Source: Stereum hirsutum FP-91666 SS1
Lineage: Eukaryota > Basidiomycota > Agaricomycetes > Russulales > Stereaceae
DNA: 64,000 nt
Direction of reading: 5' to 3'
Assembly: GCF_000264905.1 (NCBI RefSeq)
Contig: NW_006763161.1
Coordinates: forward strand, 1-64,000
Position 1 is the first letter of the stretch. The number at the start of each line of letters is the position of its first letter. Shown one piece after another: positions 34,121-46,085 of this stretch. Under the pieces are notes generated by a model. The model saw only the letters and a list, made by a program, of their open reading frames with translations, was not told where the DNA came from and did no database searches. The position numbers were made by a program, and so were the translations under genes.

Positions 34121-35660
34121 TCAAGCAGTATATTGATGACTGGCCACTCACTGCACATTGATGGCTCATTGGCAGGCATCTCGTATAAGTCTGAACTCTA
34201 GTAGACGGATTTATCTGGGTAGACTTGTCGTCGTTGTGATGGTTGTCCGCTGCCGGGTAGATGCAGCGCGCTCCAGATAATCAAGGGCAAAACACTTGAC
34301 CGTGTAAGTACTGTCGTGTGACGAGCTCTGCAATCCGAACCGGTTCTGCAATTTCTCGGTTTTCGTTTTTGGTATTTTTTCCACCCTTCCTCTCGGTATC
34401 AAAAAAAATCATGCTACCATCTACCTACTGTATGGTCAGAACGTAAAAGTTTCGAGGTTGAAGACAATGTGGAGGAGGATTACACAAGGGTACGACTGTG
34501 TTTTGCAAGCCGGTCGTTCGGCCCGCGGAAGCTGGGTTGCAAACCGTCGCAAACGCGAGTCGACCGATTGCAAGTTTGCAATCAAGTACATCCTGCTTCT
34601 GGAAGAGGGTTTAAATATTCACAGCAGGTCTCTACATGCCATAGAACGCATCCCGAGCCTTCATAAATATTTTCGTGGGGGGAAATGTGTAAAGGGACAG
34701 GTTATTCAATCCGATTGCAGAACCCTTCATACGACAGTATAGATGGGTACCGTCTATGTCTCCCGCCAGATCTCGATATCAAAAGTTGATACTCCGCTTG
34801 GCATACAAGGCTAAGGCCGATCAAGTTCTAATTTTAAACGACTAGAGATTTCCCCCAATGCTGAGCTTGAGATCGGAATGCCATATCTACTAGTGGCAGG
34901 CTGTAGCATAAACCCTACGACGAAGGCAGTGACAAAAAGGCAGCCGTTTTTCTCTAAGCTCTCTGTAAGGACATCCCATGCACAGATCTTCTTTTCTTTG
35001 CTGAGGGGACGTGTGAGAGAAAGATAGCATGTATTGAGAATAGTACCGAGTAGTCTTGGGCTCAAGAATGTACAGCAGGAGTCCGGAGGGCGAAGCAGAC
35101 GGTAAACGTAGTACATTATCGACACAGCTCCCTCTTACGCACGTCCAACCATTCCAGCACGTCGTCTCTGTTGTCGAAGCCTTGGTGGACGACCTCATCA
35201 TGAACGAAAGCAACTCACTAGCCTCCTCCAAGGTGTCCACGACTGTCTCGAAGTTATCTCCGGCCAGGGGCAAAATCCTTGTTGGGAGATGTGTAGAAAG
35301 TCGTAGGAGGCTCGTTCGGAGTCGACGAAGTGGGTCTCCGGGACAAAGTGGCAGCTCTCTGTCGACGGATGTGAGAGGTGGGAGGGGACACTGACACTGC
35401 AGCACATGGAAAAGGCAGTGGAAGGGTAGGGCCATTGCGCATCAGTAGGAGGGCGGTCAGAAAGGGGGCAAGAGGACGTACCTGGAACTGGACTCGGGGC
35501 CCGAATGGGAGGACTGGGAGGGCTAACGGCTTCTTCGTCTTCCTTAATATCGGCGTGCCGGTGCCAATCCCAACAGGATTGAGCTTCTTTATAATTGGAC
35601 GGACTGAACCGAGACCAACGGGGACGTGCGATTTGTAAAATATAAGGACGTGCTTTTGAT
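34121..35660. other. No confident gene
   Basis: A minus-strand frame 34890-35435 contains a protein-like run (NFETVVDTLEEASELLSFMM), and a plus frame 34458-34742 is basic. Neither shows a family motif. A minus gene from 36092 (next entry) may extend into this stretch. Confidence 0.3.
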
Positions 35661-36092
35661 CTAAGAAATCAATGAGATTGAGCTAATGGGATTATCAACA
35701 GGGATTGACAGAAATAAATAGAATAGGGCTAACATTCCTTGGACTGGCCCCTGGAGTGGTGCAAGACCTGGTAGGCGAGGATCCTCAAAAATGCAATACC
35801 AATGGTCCTCTGTGTCTGGGCTAGGGCGAGGTGATTCATGGTCGTAATCGTACTCGTAGCTTACATCGGAGCCATCATGCTCGCTGATCTCGGTTATAAT
35901 AGAGAGAGCGGGTTTGCGGGAGTTGGAGCTACTATCCTCGTCGGGGAGGGAGAGAGCGTCGGAGAGCACAGTGGTAGGAGGGAGCGATGCTGTGACCGAC
36001 GATGCAGTGAGAGGAGGGGACGACGGTGCAGACATGATGGAAGAAAGGGGTCGAAGGGTGGAGCATGTCTGTTGTTTAGATGGGAGAGACAT
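35661..36092 (-). CDS. Hypothetical Ser-rich acidic protein, 5' part
   Basis: ATG at 36092 opens 143 codons. Residues 15-60 are Ser/Ala/Pro-rich. Residues 60-105 are acidic (EISEHDGSDVSYEYDYDHES), ending DHWYCIFEDPRLPGL. A donor (GTTAGCCC) occurs near 35732 and an acceptor (TTTCTTAG) near 35662, so the hydrophobic last 24 residues are probably intron. Downstream in-frame material (about 35650-35480) is basic. Family unknown; probably a disordered nuclear or regulatory protein. Confidence 0.4.
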   Translation of the reverse strand: MSLPSKQQTCSTLRPLSSIMSAPSSPPLTASSVTASLPPTTVLSDALSLPDEDSSSNSRKPALSIITEISEHDGSDVSYEYDYDHESPRPSPDTEDHWYCIFEDPRLPGLAPLQGPVQGMLALFYLFLSIPVDNPISSISLIS

Positions 36093-36650
36093 GATGAGTC
36101 GACCGGATTAATGAGGAGGATTATGAGCTGCAAGCTTTTAGACAGAACGTGGGGGTTAACAGCGCTTCGAGTGGAAGGTAATCGCTTGGCATACGAGCGA
36201 TCGATATGTTACATAAAGAGTGTCTGTCAGATTTCGGCGGATCGAATGATGCGCGAATGAAACTCTTTTAGTAGCTCGAGCAAGTGCCGCTCTGACAACG
36301 CGAGTAAGTTCTTTCTGATCACTGACGCTGATGCATTGCATCAAATCCCCCCAGTCACTTAAAATAATTTGCATAAGATTTCTCTCACTACACAGACTCA
36401 GGGTGTGCGTTCTCGACGTAGGGTTACCATGCCTCGGAAAAAAAGCGGAAAGCCGTTGGGACCTTACCGCTTGTTATGTCCGTCCCGATTTGAGCTCTAT
36501 ATAAGGCCCGCTCTGAGCTTGCCTGGACGGCGCGTGGCGACGTCGACGGAGACAACGGCATGAAACCACGTTCTCTAGTCGATCGCTCTTCATCGAGCAC
36601 TGGCTACCCTGCTCCGAATCATGCTCAGACTGGAGGAACACGTACGCGAT

Positions 36651-36699
36651 ACGGTCGACGACACTGATTAGGTCATCTATCGACCTCTCACGATCAGTC
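36651..36699 (+). repeat. 45-bp dispersed motif, copy 1
   Basis: acggtcgacgacactgat then aggtcat.tatcgacctctcac and gatcagtc. The same string occurs at 50792-50830 (+) and inverted at 51320-51369. A TATA-like ctatataagg lies 160 bp upstream of this copy. Confidence 0.7.
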
Positions 36700-37139
36700 A
36701 AATCCGGCAGCTCTGCGATATTTCTCCTATTTCAGGAGATATTGCATTCCAATATCTTGTTCCCGCTCCGACTTACTATTATCTGTGGGAACGCCATTGT
36801 GCAAAACGGGCAATTCGCTGCTCAAGACGATCGTTTCCGACAGATGAGGCGGCTGCCCTCCAATAGGTTTCAGGCCTTTCAAGCTTGGACGCTGAATTTC
36901 TGCCGAGTCATCCGGGTAGTGAGAAGGCTACTCACATGCCCTGGGCATAAGGCAGTAAAATGCTCATAATTATAGAAATCCAACGAAAACAGGCATAGCA
37001 AAAGAGTCAAAAATGCCGCCGCCACAGGCAGCGGAAGGGACGTGGATGGTCGAAGTCTATCTTGACCGACGTCTGACAGACGCTCGCAGACACGGCTGAA
37101 GGGCTTTGACAGGTTCGACTCAGGTCGATAAGGTGACCT

Positions 37140-37313
37140 GAATAGTGAGGTCCAGGCCAGGCCAGTCCAATGCAGCCAAGCACAGTGACAACGTACATAC
37201 CCACCGTCGAGGTGTATCAAATCGACGGCCAGTCAGAAAATGTTGAGTTGTAGATGAACGTTAACGTTTATTCATCAGAGCGTTGGACTGGCCTGGCCTG
37301 GACCTCACTATTC
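37140..37313. repeat. Perfect 31-bp inverted repeat with 112-nt spacer
   Basis: 37140-37170 and 37283-37313 are exact reverse complements over 31 bases (core gtccaggccaggccagtcc). Transcribed, it would form a long perfect stem with a 112-nt loop. No target-site duplication is evident, and no gene overlaps it convincingly. Confidence 0.9.
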
Positions 37314-37766
37314 CGAGTGCAGACCAATCACCCGGTACGTCTATGCCCAGCATCTACCCTTACGTTCATTACCTTCATATATCCGATATTCAGAGCGCAC
37401 AGTCTGTTCACCGAACACTGAGCCCGGGATCACGACCGGATGCAATACTGACGGTGAGTACTCCTCGGGTTTCTCTTACCATGCGCAAGGAAGACGAAGG
37501 AAGAACACTCGATAGGCACCTTCTCATCTAGAGGAGAGTAACTACATCAGCAAGATCATGAGATACGAAAGGTAGACAACATCGCCTGACCCTGGCCTAC
37601 GTTGTGTCCAATGTCGAGGGCTCGTGCAAAGACCTGACCCGTTAGGGCCATAACCCCGAACGGTGCCACATGGCGGTCCTTTAGCTCCGCCATTCCCTCG
37701 TCAATCGAGATACACATCGACGAAGTGATACTCCAAGCTCACAGATAGAGACAAATGATTGACAGC

Positions 37767-38238
37767 GCGACTCATCATACAACCGAGAACGTAGCGTCGG
37801 CCCATTCTCCATCCATGTTCACTGAAGTGAACGCTGCTACGATAAATGGTTCAGAATCTATCACTCAGGATTCCGGAGACTAGAAAGAAGATACCTCATT
37901 CATTCCTTTTTTTCCAGCGCCAATCCCAACTTGACTGAATAACGGAAGAAAATCGCCATCTCTACGTTCAAACCCAGTACCTGATCCCGAGTCCACTGTT
38001 TGTGCTCGATGGACGCAGTCATCTTGCTCGATGCTGTAGGCGAAGGTTTCTGTGTGGGAAGGAAGGAAGGACTGAAGGAAGGAAGGATAAATCAGAGTAC
38101 AAAACGGGCCCATAATGACCAATACCCCATATCCGTTGCTGTGGTTCTTCACTGCTGTCGAAACCACAAATCCCGCAGAAAGATCTTAGGCAGAGCGAGA
38201 AGATTGAGGCTGGAGTGGTCTATTAGTATTTGCACTCA
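37767..38238. repeat. Dispersed repeat, copy 2
   Basis: Direct-orientation partner of 33659-34120, 4.1 kb away. It differs mainly by a low-complexity insertion (gggaaggaaggaagg..gaaggaagg, 38056-38092) and many substitutions, so the duplication is old. Confidence 0.65.
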
Positions 38239-38239
38239 T

Positions 38240-38303
38240 CTCAATAACCTCGTCCACATCCACAACCTCGTCCACATCCACATCCACATCCACATCCATA
38301 CAC
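38240..38303. repeat. Hexanucleotide microsatellite (CACATC)n
   Basis: About eight near-perfect copies of cacatc/cgtcca/cacaac type units. They encode a V-D repeat on the minus strand. Confidence 0.85.
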
Positions 38304-38309
38304 ACGTCC

Positions 38310-40780
38310 TCCCCCCTCTCCACCTTCTCTTCCTCCTCCACCTCCCTCAACCCCGCCTCCCTCCTGGTCGGACTCCCAAGCGCCGGGCTCAGAGGCCTCG
38401 GACTCAAACTCCTCGCAACCCTCTCCCTCTCTGACCCAGCACTTGGAACGGGAACAGCGAGACTAGACGATGAGCCGCATTACAAGGAACGGTTATCAGT
38501 CCACTTTGCTGTCGTAGTGTTTTCTTCTTCATTGACGACGAGATGGATGTAGAGTGCGAAGAGGACGACGACGACGAGCCGCTGGTTGTCGTTGTGGATT
38601 TCGTGGTGGTAGATTGAGACCGGGGCTGCAGCGCTTCTTCTTTATAGTCCACCTGAATCGTAAATGCCACGGTCCCCTGTCCCGAATAATCCCGTGTTTG
38701 TGCCGAGCTCGAAGACGAGGCTGACGAAGGCCGTGATAGATATGAAGGTAATGGAGAAGGCAAAGGCGCCGACATCCACGGTGGTATTGTAGGTATTGCA
38801 ACCCTAGTACTAGCAGTCGAAGTGGCCGTAGCGTGCGCAGAGGAGAAAGCCAAGATGACGATGACGAAGTTCTGGCTTTCCATCTCCTCGTCGTGATAGC
38901 ACTCGGGCTCGGGCTGCTCACCCTCTCCTCATCCGCACCACCCTCCATCCTCGTCCTCTTCCTCCGGCCACCTCGCATTGCGATTCCCAGCTCCATAACC
39001 TGTAGCCTCGCTCTCCCCGGTATCTTCGTCTTCTTCATGAAACTCGGGAAACCCTGGCGCCCGGGCTAGACGGTTGGCATGTGACGATGCATTCGGATCG
39101 AGTGTGGGTCGTGGTCGTTTCGTTGGTGGTGGGTGAGACGGAGAGCGGTGGTGCTTGGAGGGAGTTGAGTTAGGCGTTCCGTTGGGTATATTGTCTCTTG
39201 CGAAGGAGGCCAAGGTGTTTTGATAGGCGTAGTGTCTATAAAAGGAGACGTGACGTGTGTTTCGAAACAGAATGAAAGTTAACGCGAAAGAAATGAGTGG
39301 CACGCGGAGTACGTAGTAGCTCAGAGGTGCATGGATCCGGAACGATCGAGATTGTTGACGTCTCGTCAGTAGTGGCTCACGCCTATCACAGTGGATGCAA
39401 TCTTCTCGATACATAGGGGCTCAGAACATCGAAGCACCCAGTTTCAAACATATCGCCCAGCGACATCGACTAGCCCGTACACGATTAGCAAAGGAACGTC
39501 CATCGTCCATACAGCACTCGGGACTTGTGGCGTCGCGACTTACGACCACAGGGCCACGCCGTGGAATAGGTTAACCCGGAACAGGACATCCGTGAACGAG
39601 ACGACGGAGGGATTGCTCCCATCGGAACGAGATTATTCCAGAGCTGAGAGCATGGATATGATCGACCGGCCTCGTGCTAGAGCCGGAAGAGGAATGTCCT
39701 GTTCCATTACTCGCAAGAGGGAGAACACCAAAAAATGGAAACGAGGCAAATGAGGCGATGTATTGGGGTGTTTCGCCACATCGATATCACAATGAACGAT
39801 TTCGAGAGCATTCGAGCGTCAACGTCGCCCACCAATGCGAGCAGTACTCCCGCGAAGTAGTAAAGGAATTCCATGAAAGATAACGTCCCGACAGAAGAAA
39901 GCAAGGCGAAAGACAGCGAGTAAGGAGAATGCACGCACTGCGGGAGTCGGGAAGACGAAAAATCCCGTGAAAAAAATTGGAAGAAAAGGAATCCAGGACA
40001 GGAGAGAGTCGTACATATACAAAGACTTACTCGTAATTATGAGCCCAAATGCCACTACAGCACATCAAACACATCCAGTCAGCATACGCTGCACCGCATC
40101 CTCGGAATGTAGGACAAAAAACACACCTTCATAGATGAACTATACCTCCGAGATCATTCTCGCACTCTAGATCACCACTACCGCCACCACCACCACCACC
40201 ACCACCACCACCAAAAACAACAAAGCACCAAGATAAACCGCAAGAAGGTCAGCTATACTGTGTACGACAACGGAACGGGAACCCCGAAGAAGAGACAGAT
40301 CGAAAGGGAGGAGAAAGAGAAAGTCGGGCCCAAATGATAGAAAGAGAGGGAGAAGAAACGTCGAGGGCCAGGAAGCACAAAAGCCTGCCTCCCCGAGAAC
40401 ATCCGAACAATCACGAGGGAAAAAACTCACTCTCAGAGCCGAATCGAAGCGACGCACAAGTACAATATTTTCGGTCTCCCCTGCAAGTGCCCACCTCTTT
40501 CGAAGTCAGTAGTAGGACGAAGATGTAAATAGGTGAAAAAGAGACCCATACCTTGGTTCCACAATCGCTGATAGTCACGGAAGCTTGGACTTGCTGGTTA
40601 GTGCGAGCCATGTCTCCACGCAACGCAAAGCACCCAAGACAAACTTGTGTACCCTGCTGCGTCATAGGAAGACGTCGGGCTGACCAGGCATCGGGAGCTC
40701 CTCCCCCGAGCAACGCAAAGCGTGGTTGAAACACCTTGCTGCTCCTTTAGTAGGGGAGTTGATGAACGTCCGTCAACAAC
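38310..40780 (-). other. Possible minus-strand exons, no gene resolved
   Basis: Candidate exons are 39238-38929, which opens after a good acceptor (TTTTATAG) as HYAYQNTLASFARDN with an acidic, Pro-rich tail, and 38883-38404, a Ser-rich frame. A short exon from ATG 40611 (MARTNQQVQASVTISDCGTK) ends at a clean GTATGGGTCTC donor. The last lies head-to-head with the JmjC remnant and might share a promoter with it. I cannot connect these pieces or name a family. Confidence 0.3.
40171..40212. repeat. Trinucleotide microsatellite (CAC)n
   Basis: About twelve consecutive cac/acc units. On the minus strand it would be poly-Gly (ggt) or poly-Val depending on frame. Confidence 0.9.
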
Positions 40781-40949
40781 CCACGCGCCGTGCGACCGTC
40801 AAATCGAGACGCGCCCCGAACAGGAAATAGCGAACAGGTCACGTGGAACGTCACCGTGACGTTGCGTGTGATGAACTGTGACACTGTCAGGAACTGCTCG
40901 GTGTCACGGTCGACGCTTCAGCTGGTCATTACTGTAATGCTGCCTAAAC

Positions 40950-42835
40950 GGGTTGCCGAAAGTGAGCAGACACAGGATAAGGCCTGCATCTTCCTTCCTA
41001 TCAACAGCTCTTTTCGTGGCCTGCCGCTCTGCTTCCAGTGTCGTAAAGGGGCGGAACGGAAAGGAATCGAGGCTCGATGCGCATTTAGAGGTAGTGCTCG
41101 AGCCTGAGCAAGTATAACTTGAACACTCATGATTAACCAAAACCCCCTTCCTAAGGGCGACGGTTGTTGCTTGGTACAGAATCAATGTTATGCTCTGGGG
41201 AGTCTTTGAGTCCCAGTTACCCTTCTACTTGGAATCGACGTCCCACGCTCAATGAGGCCAGGCGTGCGCTTGTATGAGTCAATATCTTTGTGTTTATTTT
41301 GTGCCTTTCACTGATTCGCTTTTGTACGAAAAGCGACAGATAGCAGAACAGCTTCTACCTATTGTGAAGGCAGAGCTGACGCACACGGACGAGATATACG
41401 TCCTGATACACTCAAAGCCTCTGTGGTTTCGGCGCGAGTTGACTGAGAGAGTGACGTGTGGTGCGTGGAATTCATTATTGATTATTCACATACCGTCTCA
41501 TTGTTTAATTCAGATCTCTGTCGAACTTCGTTATTCGCAGGCGCTTTTATCTGCGAGGATTGTGGACGCGAATGGTGCTCTCGGTGCGACGCCGAGGTTA
41601 GTATTCACTTCCCTTTGTCTCAGGTATCTCATCTTCTAACGATGGTGGACATGAATCAGCATCGTCCTGCGTGTGCTGGCCATGCAACTAAGCTGAGAAG
41701 GGTTTCTCGTTTCGCGAATAGAGTGGAGATCACCACAGCGATAGCTGAGATGGAAGCAGTCATCGGTAACAGCGCAATGTACGTCGTTTTTTCACTATCA
41801 CGAATATCTCTTTCACTGCTCTTTCACCTCCCGATACAACTTTTCAGGCCGGAAATTCCTAATAAAGAGCAGAATCATAGAAGATACAAGACCCTTGAGT
41901 GGCGTATGGATCACCACGACGATTGGCAGGACTTCATGGACTGCCTCCGACGGGGTGTGCCACTCGTTGTGAAGAACTCGATGAAGGCATTTCAGAGGCG
42001 CTACGACTTCCAATACTTCGCACGCACTCTTGCAGGACAAACAATCAAAGTCATACACATTCTCGACGGGCGAGAAGAGGAAAAAGATGCGTACAAGTTC
42101 TTTATGAGTATCGATCGCGGTGACCGAGAGTCAGAGGACTGGAAGATAAAGGTTAGATTTCTTGTCTTCTTCACTATGCCCTCATTACTCAGCTGAGAAA
42201 TCAATGTTCGCTACTGATTTAGTGTCTTGACACGTCCACTATAGGATTTCCCCCCTCGGAATGCCTTTAAAGGCTTCTTCGAATCTCTAGCGCAAGATCT
42301 TGATCAAAACTGGGCCTTTCGATCATACATCGCTATCAACGGGGCCCTGAATATGATGTCTCGCCATCCCAACAACGAGGGCGTGGTCAAGGGCGATGTC
42401 GGTGAGTTTAAAGATTGGCAGTCACAGTATTCGTGTCTGAATCACGTCTCTATCATATCAGGTCCCAAAATCTATAACTCGCCTGCAATACCAGAATTTT
42501 ACGGGAAGGCATCGACCGCGCTTCATATAGACATGATGGACGCCGTCAATCTAAGCCTGTTCAGCGCGAAATCTTCCCAGTCTTCGCCACAGGATGGCGC
42601 CGCAATCTGGCACATATTCCCGGCCAGCAGCTGCGAGCACATTCCTACCTCAACACCAAATACCAAAATGATCCAAATAGGCCCCCGGGAGACCCTATTC
42701 ATGGTCAATGGGCATATCTTACCGATGATATGCTAGAAGAGTTGGAAGTACAGACTGGAGTTCGGCCTTGGGTGATTTACCAGGCTCCAGGCGATACCAT
42801 CTTTATTCCCTCGCGCTGCCCCCACCAGGTGTGTG
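40950..42835 (+). pseudogene. JmjC-domain (KDM3/JMJD1-like) histone demethylase, frameshifted and 3'-truncated
   Basis: Exons: ~40950-41092 (PLCFQCRKGAERKGIEARC); ~41334-41460; 41514-41596 with TCDLCRTSLFAGAFICEDCG and REWCSRC, a C2..C2..C2 zinc finger as in KDM3 proteins; 41660-41778; 41848-42151; 42245-42401; from 42462. All introns are in phase (41597-41659 has a CTAAC branch site). The JmjC core shows the iron ligands H-x-D in ALHIDMMDAVN and the distal His in CPHQV, with the fold mark APGDTIFIPSR. Near 42623 one base is missing: AAIWHIFPAS stops matching, and SYLNTKYQND then DPIHGQWAYLTDDM continues in the next frame. The exons after CPHQ are absent. The family removes methyl groups from histone H3K9 using Fe(II) and 2-oxoglutarate. 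Confidence 0.75.
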
Positions 42836-43002
42836 TTGCTAGAGAGATGGGAGGGCGACTGGGGGGATGTGATAGCGCCGGAGGAAGGGCCAGAGGAAGA
42901 GGGGAAGGGAAAGAGAAGGCGACGGTGGGGCCTACGTTTGTGGTGAGGAGAATGAGACTGGGGAGCCAGCGGAGGAGGCGGGAAGATGGGGGTGGGGCAT
43001 GA

Positions 43003-43790
43003 GGGAGGGAGAAAGCTGCGAGTGGGGTCAAAAGGATTGGTCTTGAGAATGAAATACATCAGTTTAAGGGCGTGAGGGAGGGAATGTGGCGAGAGGGTGG
43101 AGAGGTAAGAGACGGAAGATTCGATACAAAGTTTTCCACGAAAGAATATCCACAGGGGCGTTCAGAAAGGCGTATACGGAGACTTTGTCCTTGCCATGTC
43201 ACAAGGAAGACATGAGAACATAAGACGAGACCTGATCAAGTAGGTGCGAGAGAGCAAAGCAGAGGCGTGGTTTGTGCCTTCGCCTCCGGGTCTTCTCGGG
43301 AGCCATACGCAGCACTTCGTCGATGCGACCGGGCGGTAGAGTCCGGTAATAAGGAGAATGAATGGGAAAGGTGGTAGAAGGAAGAGAGTGAGCATCGAAT
43401 ATTGAGCCGCGATTTCCGACACAGCTAGTCGCAATACATGCGCGATGAAGCCTGCTCTAAACTGACACGTGACTCCGTTGATCTACGAGCCCGCGGGTCT
43501 CCTCTCGTCCGAGGACCAACGCCCTTCTTCCCTTCCCTCCGTTTCCGTGATCTGTCTTCTCTTGCTTCCCTTCTCTCCTCTCCTTCATTTTGCTGTTCTT
43601 TTCGTCGACTCATCTTCTCCTAGATCTCTCCAGGAAGCACAGTCACTTGGCACCCAGATAGGATCGCACCCTATCGCACCACCATGAATACCAGTTGTGC
43701 GAAGTTGCGTCAAGTAAGCTCCATCCATCATGCTCTAGGCTGATGACTACATATCTCATACTGCTCTTCTAGGACACGGACACACTCTGA
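43003..43790. other. No confident gene
   Basis: The minus frame 43162-43434 is weak. A short plus exon-like start (MNTSCAKLRQ at 43684) precedes the pali-like remnant but does not connect in frame. Confidence 0.3.
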
Positions 43791-44440
43791 ATCTCCCGTT
43801 CATTCGGGCAGACGACTTTGGCCAAACCCAGAGATCGGTATCATAACTATCGGGTCTTCTTGGACGAGAGGCCTCTTCGTTCATCCTATCGGTAGGTGTT
43901 ACTCTCACTTCCATCCGTTCACGTGTTCGTTGTACTTACTGAATGGAACAATAACCTCCCTTTCTTGCTAATTGATTGTATAGCAACCGCAGCGATAGGC
44001 ATCGCCTTCATCCTCTCGCTCTCGTTCAACTTCGCCATCGAACTGGCCTCATCAATCGTCTCTCTGCTCCCCGCATTCCTTACGCTTCTTGCCTTTTTCA
44101 TTGACATCGCGTTGTATGCACTTACCAAGCCACGAGATGAACGCGATCGTCTGGTCAAAACCCGTAACTGCCCCCGATACGTTTCTCTTTCACGCTCATT
44201 GTACTCAATGTGCGGTAGAAGCATCGACACTGGCCAGTACTGTGTACTATATATCGATACTGACGTAAATGTTTGCCTACGGGCTTCTGGCTCACGTTCG
44301 TCTCCCTCGTCATGTTCATTATTGCAAGTTTCACGGTCGGCCCGTTTGCAGACAATAAAGGCATTCGTTTGGCGTTTTGGATGCGCTGAGATTGCACACT
44401 ACAGCCTACGTAGTCGAGACGAGGTCTCGCAATGATACCC
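43791..44440 (+). pseudogene. Pali/SUR7-family membrane protein remnant
   Basis: An exon ending SSWTRGLFVHPI (about 43855-43890) joins across an intron (GTAGGTGTTACTC...GTATAG) to ATAAIGIAFILSLSFNFAIE and LASSIVSLLPAFLTLLAFFI with DIALYALTK. In another frame come GFWLTFVSLVMFIIASFTVG (about 44283-44340) and ADNKGIRLAFW. These are the middle and last transmembrane helices of the four-span pali/RIM9/SUR7 group, which acts in membrane domains and ambient-pH signalling. The first helix and extracellular loop are missing and the last helix is out of frame, so it is not intact. Confidence 0.55.
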
Positions 44441-44628
44441 ATATTGATGATGAGATACTTCTTTGACGCACCAGTGTTTCGTGTGAACAGGATTAAAACG
44501 TATGCTATGCCATGAATGGACACGTTATTTGGCTGCAGAGAACAAATTCCCGGGCTGCGATAGTTGCACTCACATCCTCTCGAACACTATCTCTGGCTTC
44601 TGACTCTAATATCCCCACACGTCATGTT

Positions 44629-45890
44629 TCAACCATGACCTGTGTTGAGGGCAAACGACCTTCGACCCAGGATACAGTCCTCGAGATACGTCTCCTTGAT
44701 GTCCGGCTCGGTCATGAGGTCGTGATGGACATCCTGTCAATACATACAGAAGTCAGTCCATGGCTTCTAGAAGAATGATACGAGCAAGACGGATGTCAAA
44801 AGTAAACGGAGAGACGAACGGGTTACAGAATGAGACGTTTGTCCGATGCGTCGACTTTCTTGACGAAGTCCTCGCTCGCGGTGCATAAGTTCAGCTGCAG
44901 GTCCGAAAAGAACGATGTGAGCTGGCTTACGTCGCCTGCCGTCCCGTGAAGCATCAAGAGCTAAAGAGCGGGCAAGGAGATAAGTGAAGATAGTAGAAGA
45001 CGGCGACAGTGCACGTACAGGAAGATCATTCTGCCAGCGTTTATAGTCCTTGGTGATAAGTCGAATGTCATGGCCAGCGAACCAGAATCAAGCGAGAGCT
45101 CAATCGTTTGGAAGGAGAACAAACACCCACCATAGGGAACATATCATAGATACTTCGATACGTGCCACACTCTCTGGCCCACGGATCCGTTACCAGTGCC
45201 TTCCCGACAGACAGATCGTGGCCAACAGCCTATCGTCAAGCAACCACGTTCGTTGTCAACAAGGATAGTGACTCTCGGTCATTAATCAGCAGGAGGCTCA
45301 ACGTACCTCTGGTCAGACAGGGGTCGCAAAGTGCATATCTGGCAAGACCTTGTTGATCATACCGATCATCCATACGACCCACCTTCGATAAGTGAGTCCA
45401 CGGGCTGGACTAGATCCTCCAGAGGAGAGTGCGACGGAACCAGAGTTACGAGCAATCGATTGATTTACGATGAAGTCGAGTGCGATTCCGCCTCCCTTTG
45501 CGGACCTACGTCAGCTTTTGTGGTTTATGTCCAGATATTGCAAAAGACGTACCATCGATTGCCCCATAAGATACACCGGGATTTCCTTCGTAGAGAGCTT
45601 GCTAGCATACCTCACGGCCCACTCCACATCTTTCAACACCGTCCTCATCTTTCCATATACGCTCTAGAGTAACCTATGTGTTTCGTCCAGTGCCGTCCCC
45701 CCGAACCCCCGCAAATCGAATGTGAAGACAGAAAACCCATGGCTGGTCCAAGCACAGTGAAAGTTCACATACCGACCGATACGTTCGTCGCACCCGCGGA
45801 GAAAAACGATGACGGCTCGTGGAGATTTACTGAGGGATGCAGAAGTGTAAAGACGGGTGTAGAATGAGAGCCAGGATTCAGTCTACCGAT
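44629..45890 (-). pseudogene. Monoglyceride-lipase-like alpha/beta hydrolase, probably non-functional
   Basis: Minus-strand exons follow the family in order: SKSPRAVIVFLRGCDERIGRY, SVFTFDLRGFGGTALDETHR (about 45810-45690), KDVEWAVRYASKLSTKEIPV with YLMGQSM then GGGIALDF (nucleophile Ser in G-Q-S-M-G). They continue with VGKALVTDPWARECGTYRSI (about 45210-45150), LITKDYKRWQNDLP, LLMLHGTAGD, ASEDFVKKVDASDKRLIL, and after an intron VHHDLMTEPDIKETYLEDC to a stop at 44629. The oxyanion-region His-Gly is Arg-Gly, and the catalytic Asp position reads Gly (HGTAGD where HGT.D is usual). Intact relatives hydrolyse monoacylglycerols. Some joins are uncertain. Confidence 0.6.
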
Positions 45891-46085
45891 CATAACGGAG
45901 AACAATGGGTTGCGACCGCCGTTGTTGACGTTGAGAAGAGAACTTCGCCACTGGAGTATTCAGTGGCGCAGGAGGACTGCTAAACGTCGTTCTCCCGACC
46001 CTGAACGTATTGGTTCGTATCAGTCTATATTTCTAGACCTAGGACAACGTACTGACATATGATGCTTACAGAGCATCAGTAACTG

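Noticed and set aside
40167..40457. Membrane protein ending in poly-Val
   Set aside because: The poly-Val is the (CAC)n microsatellite and the hydrophobic part matches an intron-like stretch between GTGAGT and TATAG.
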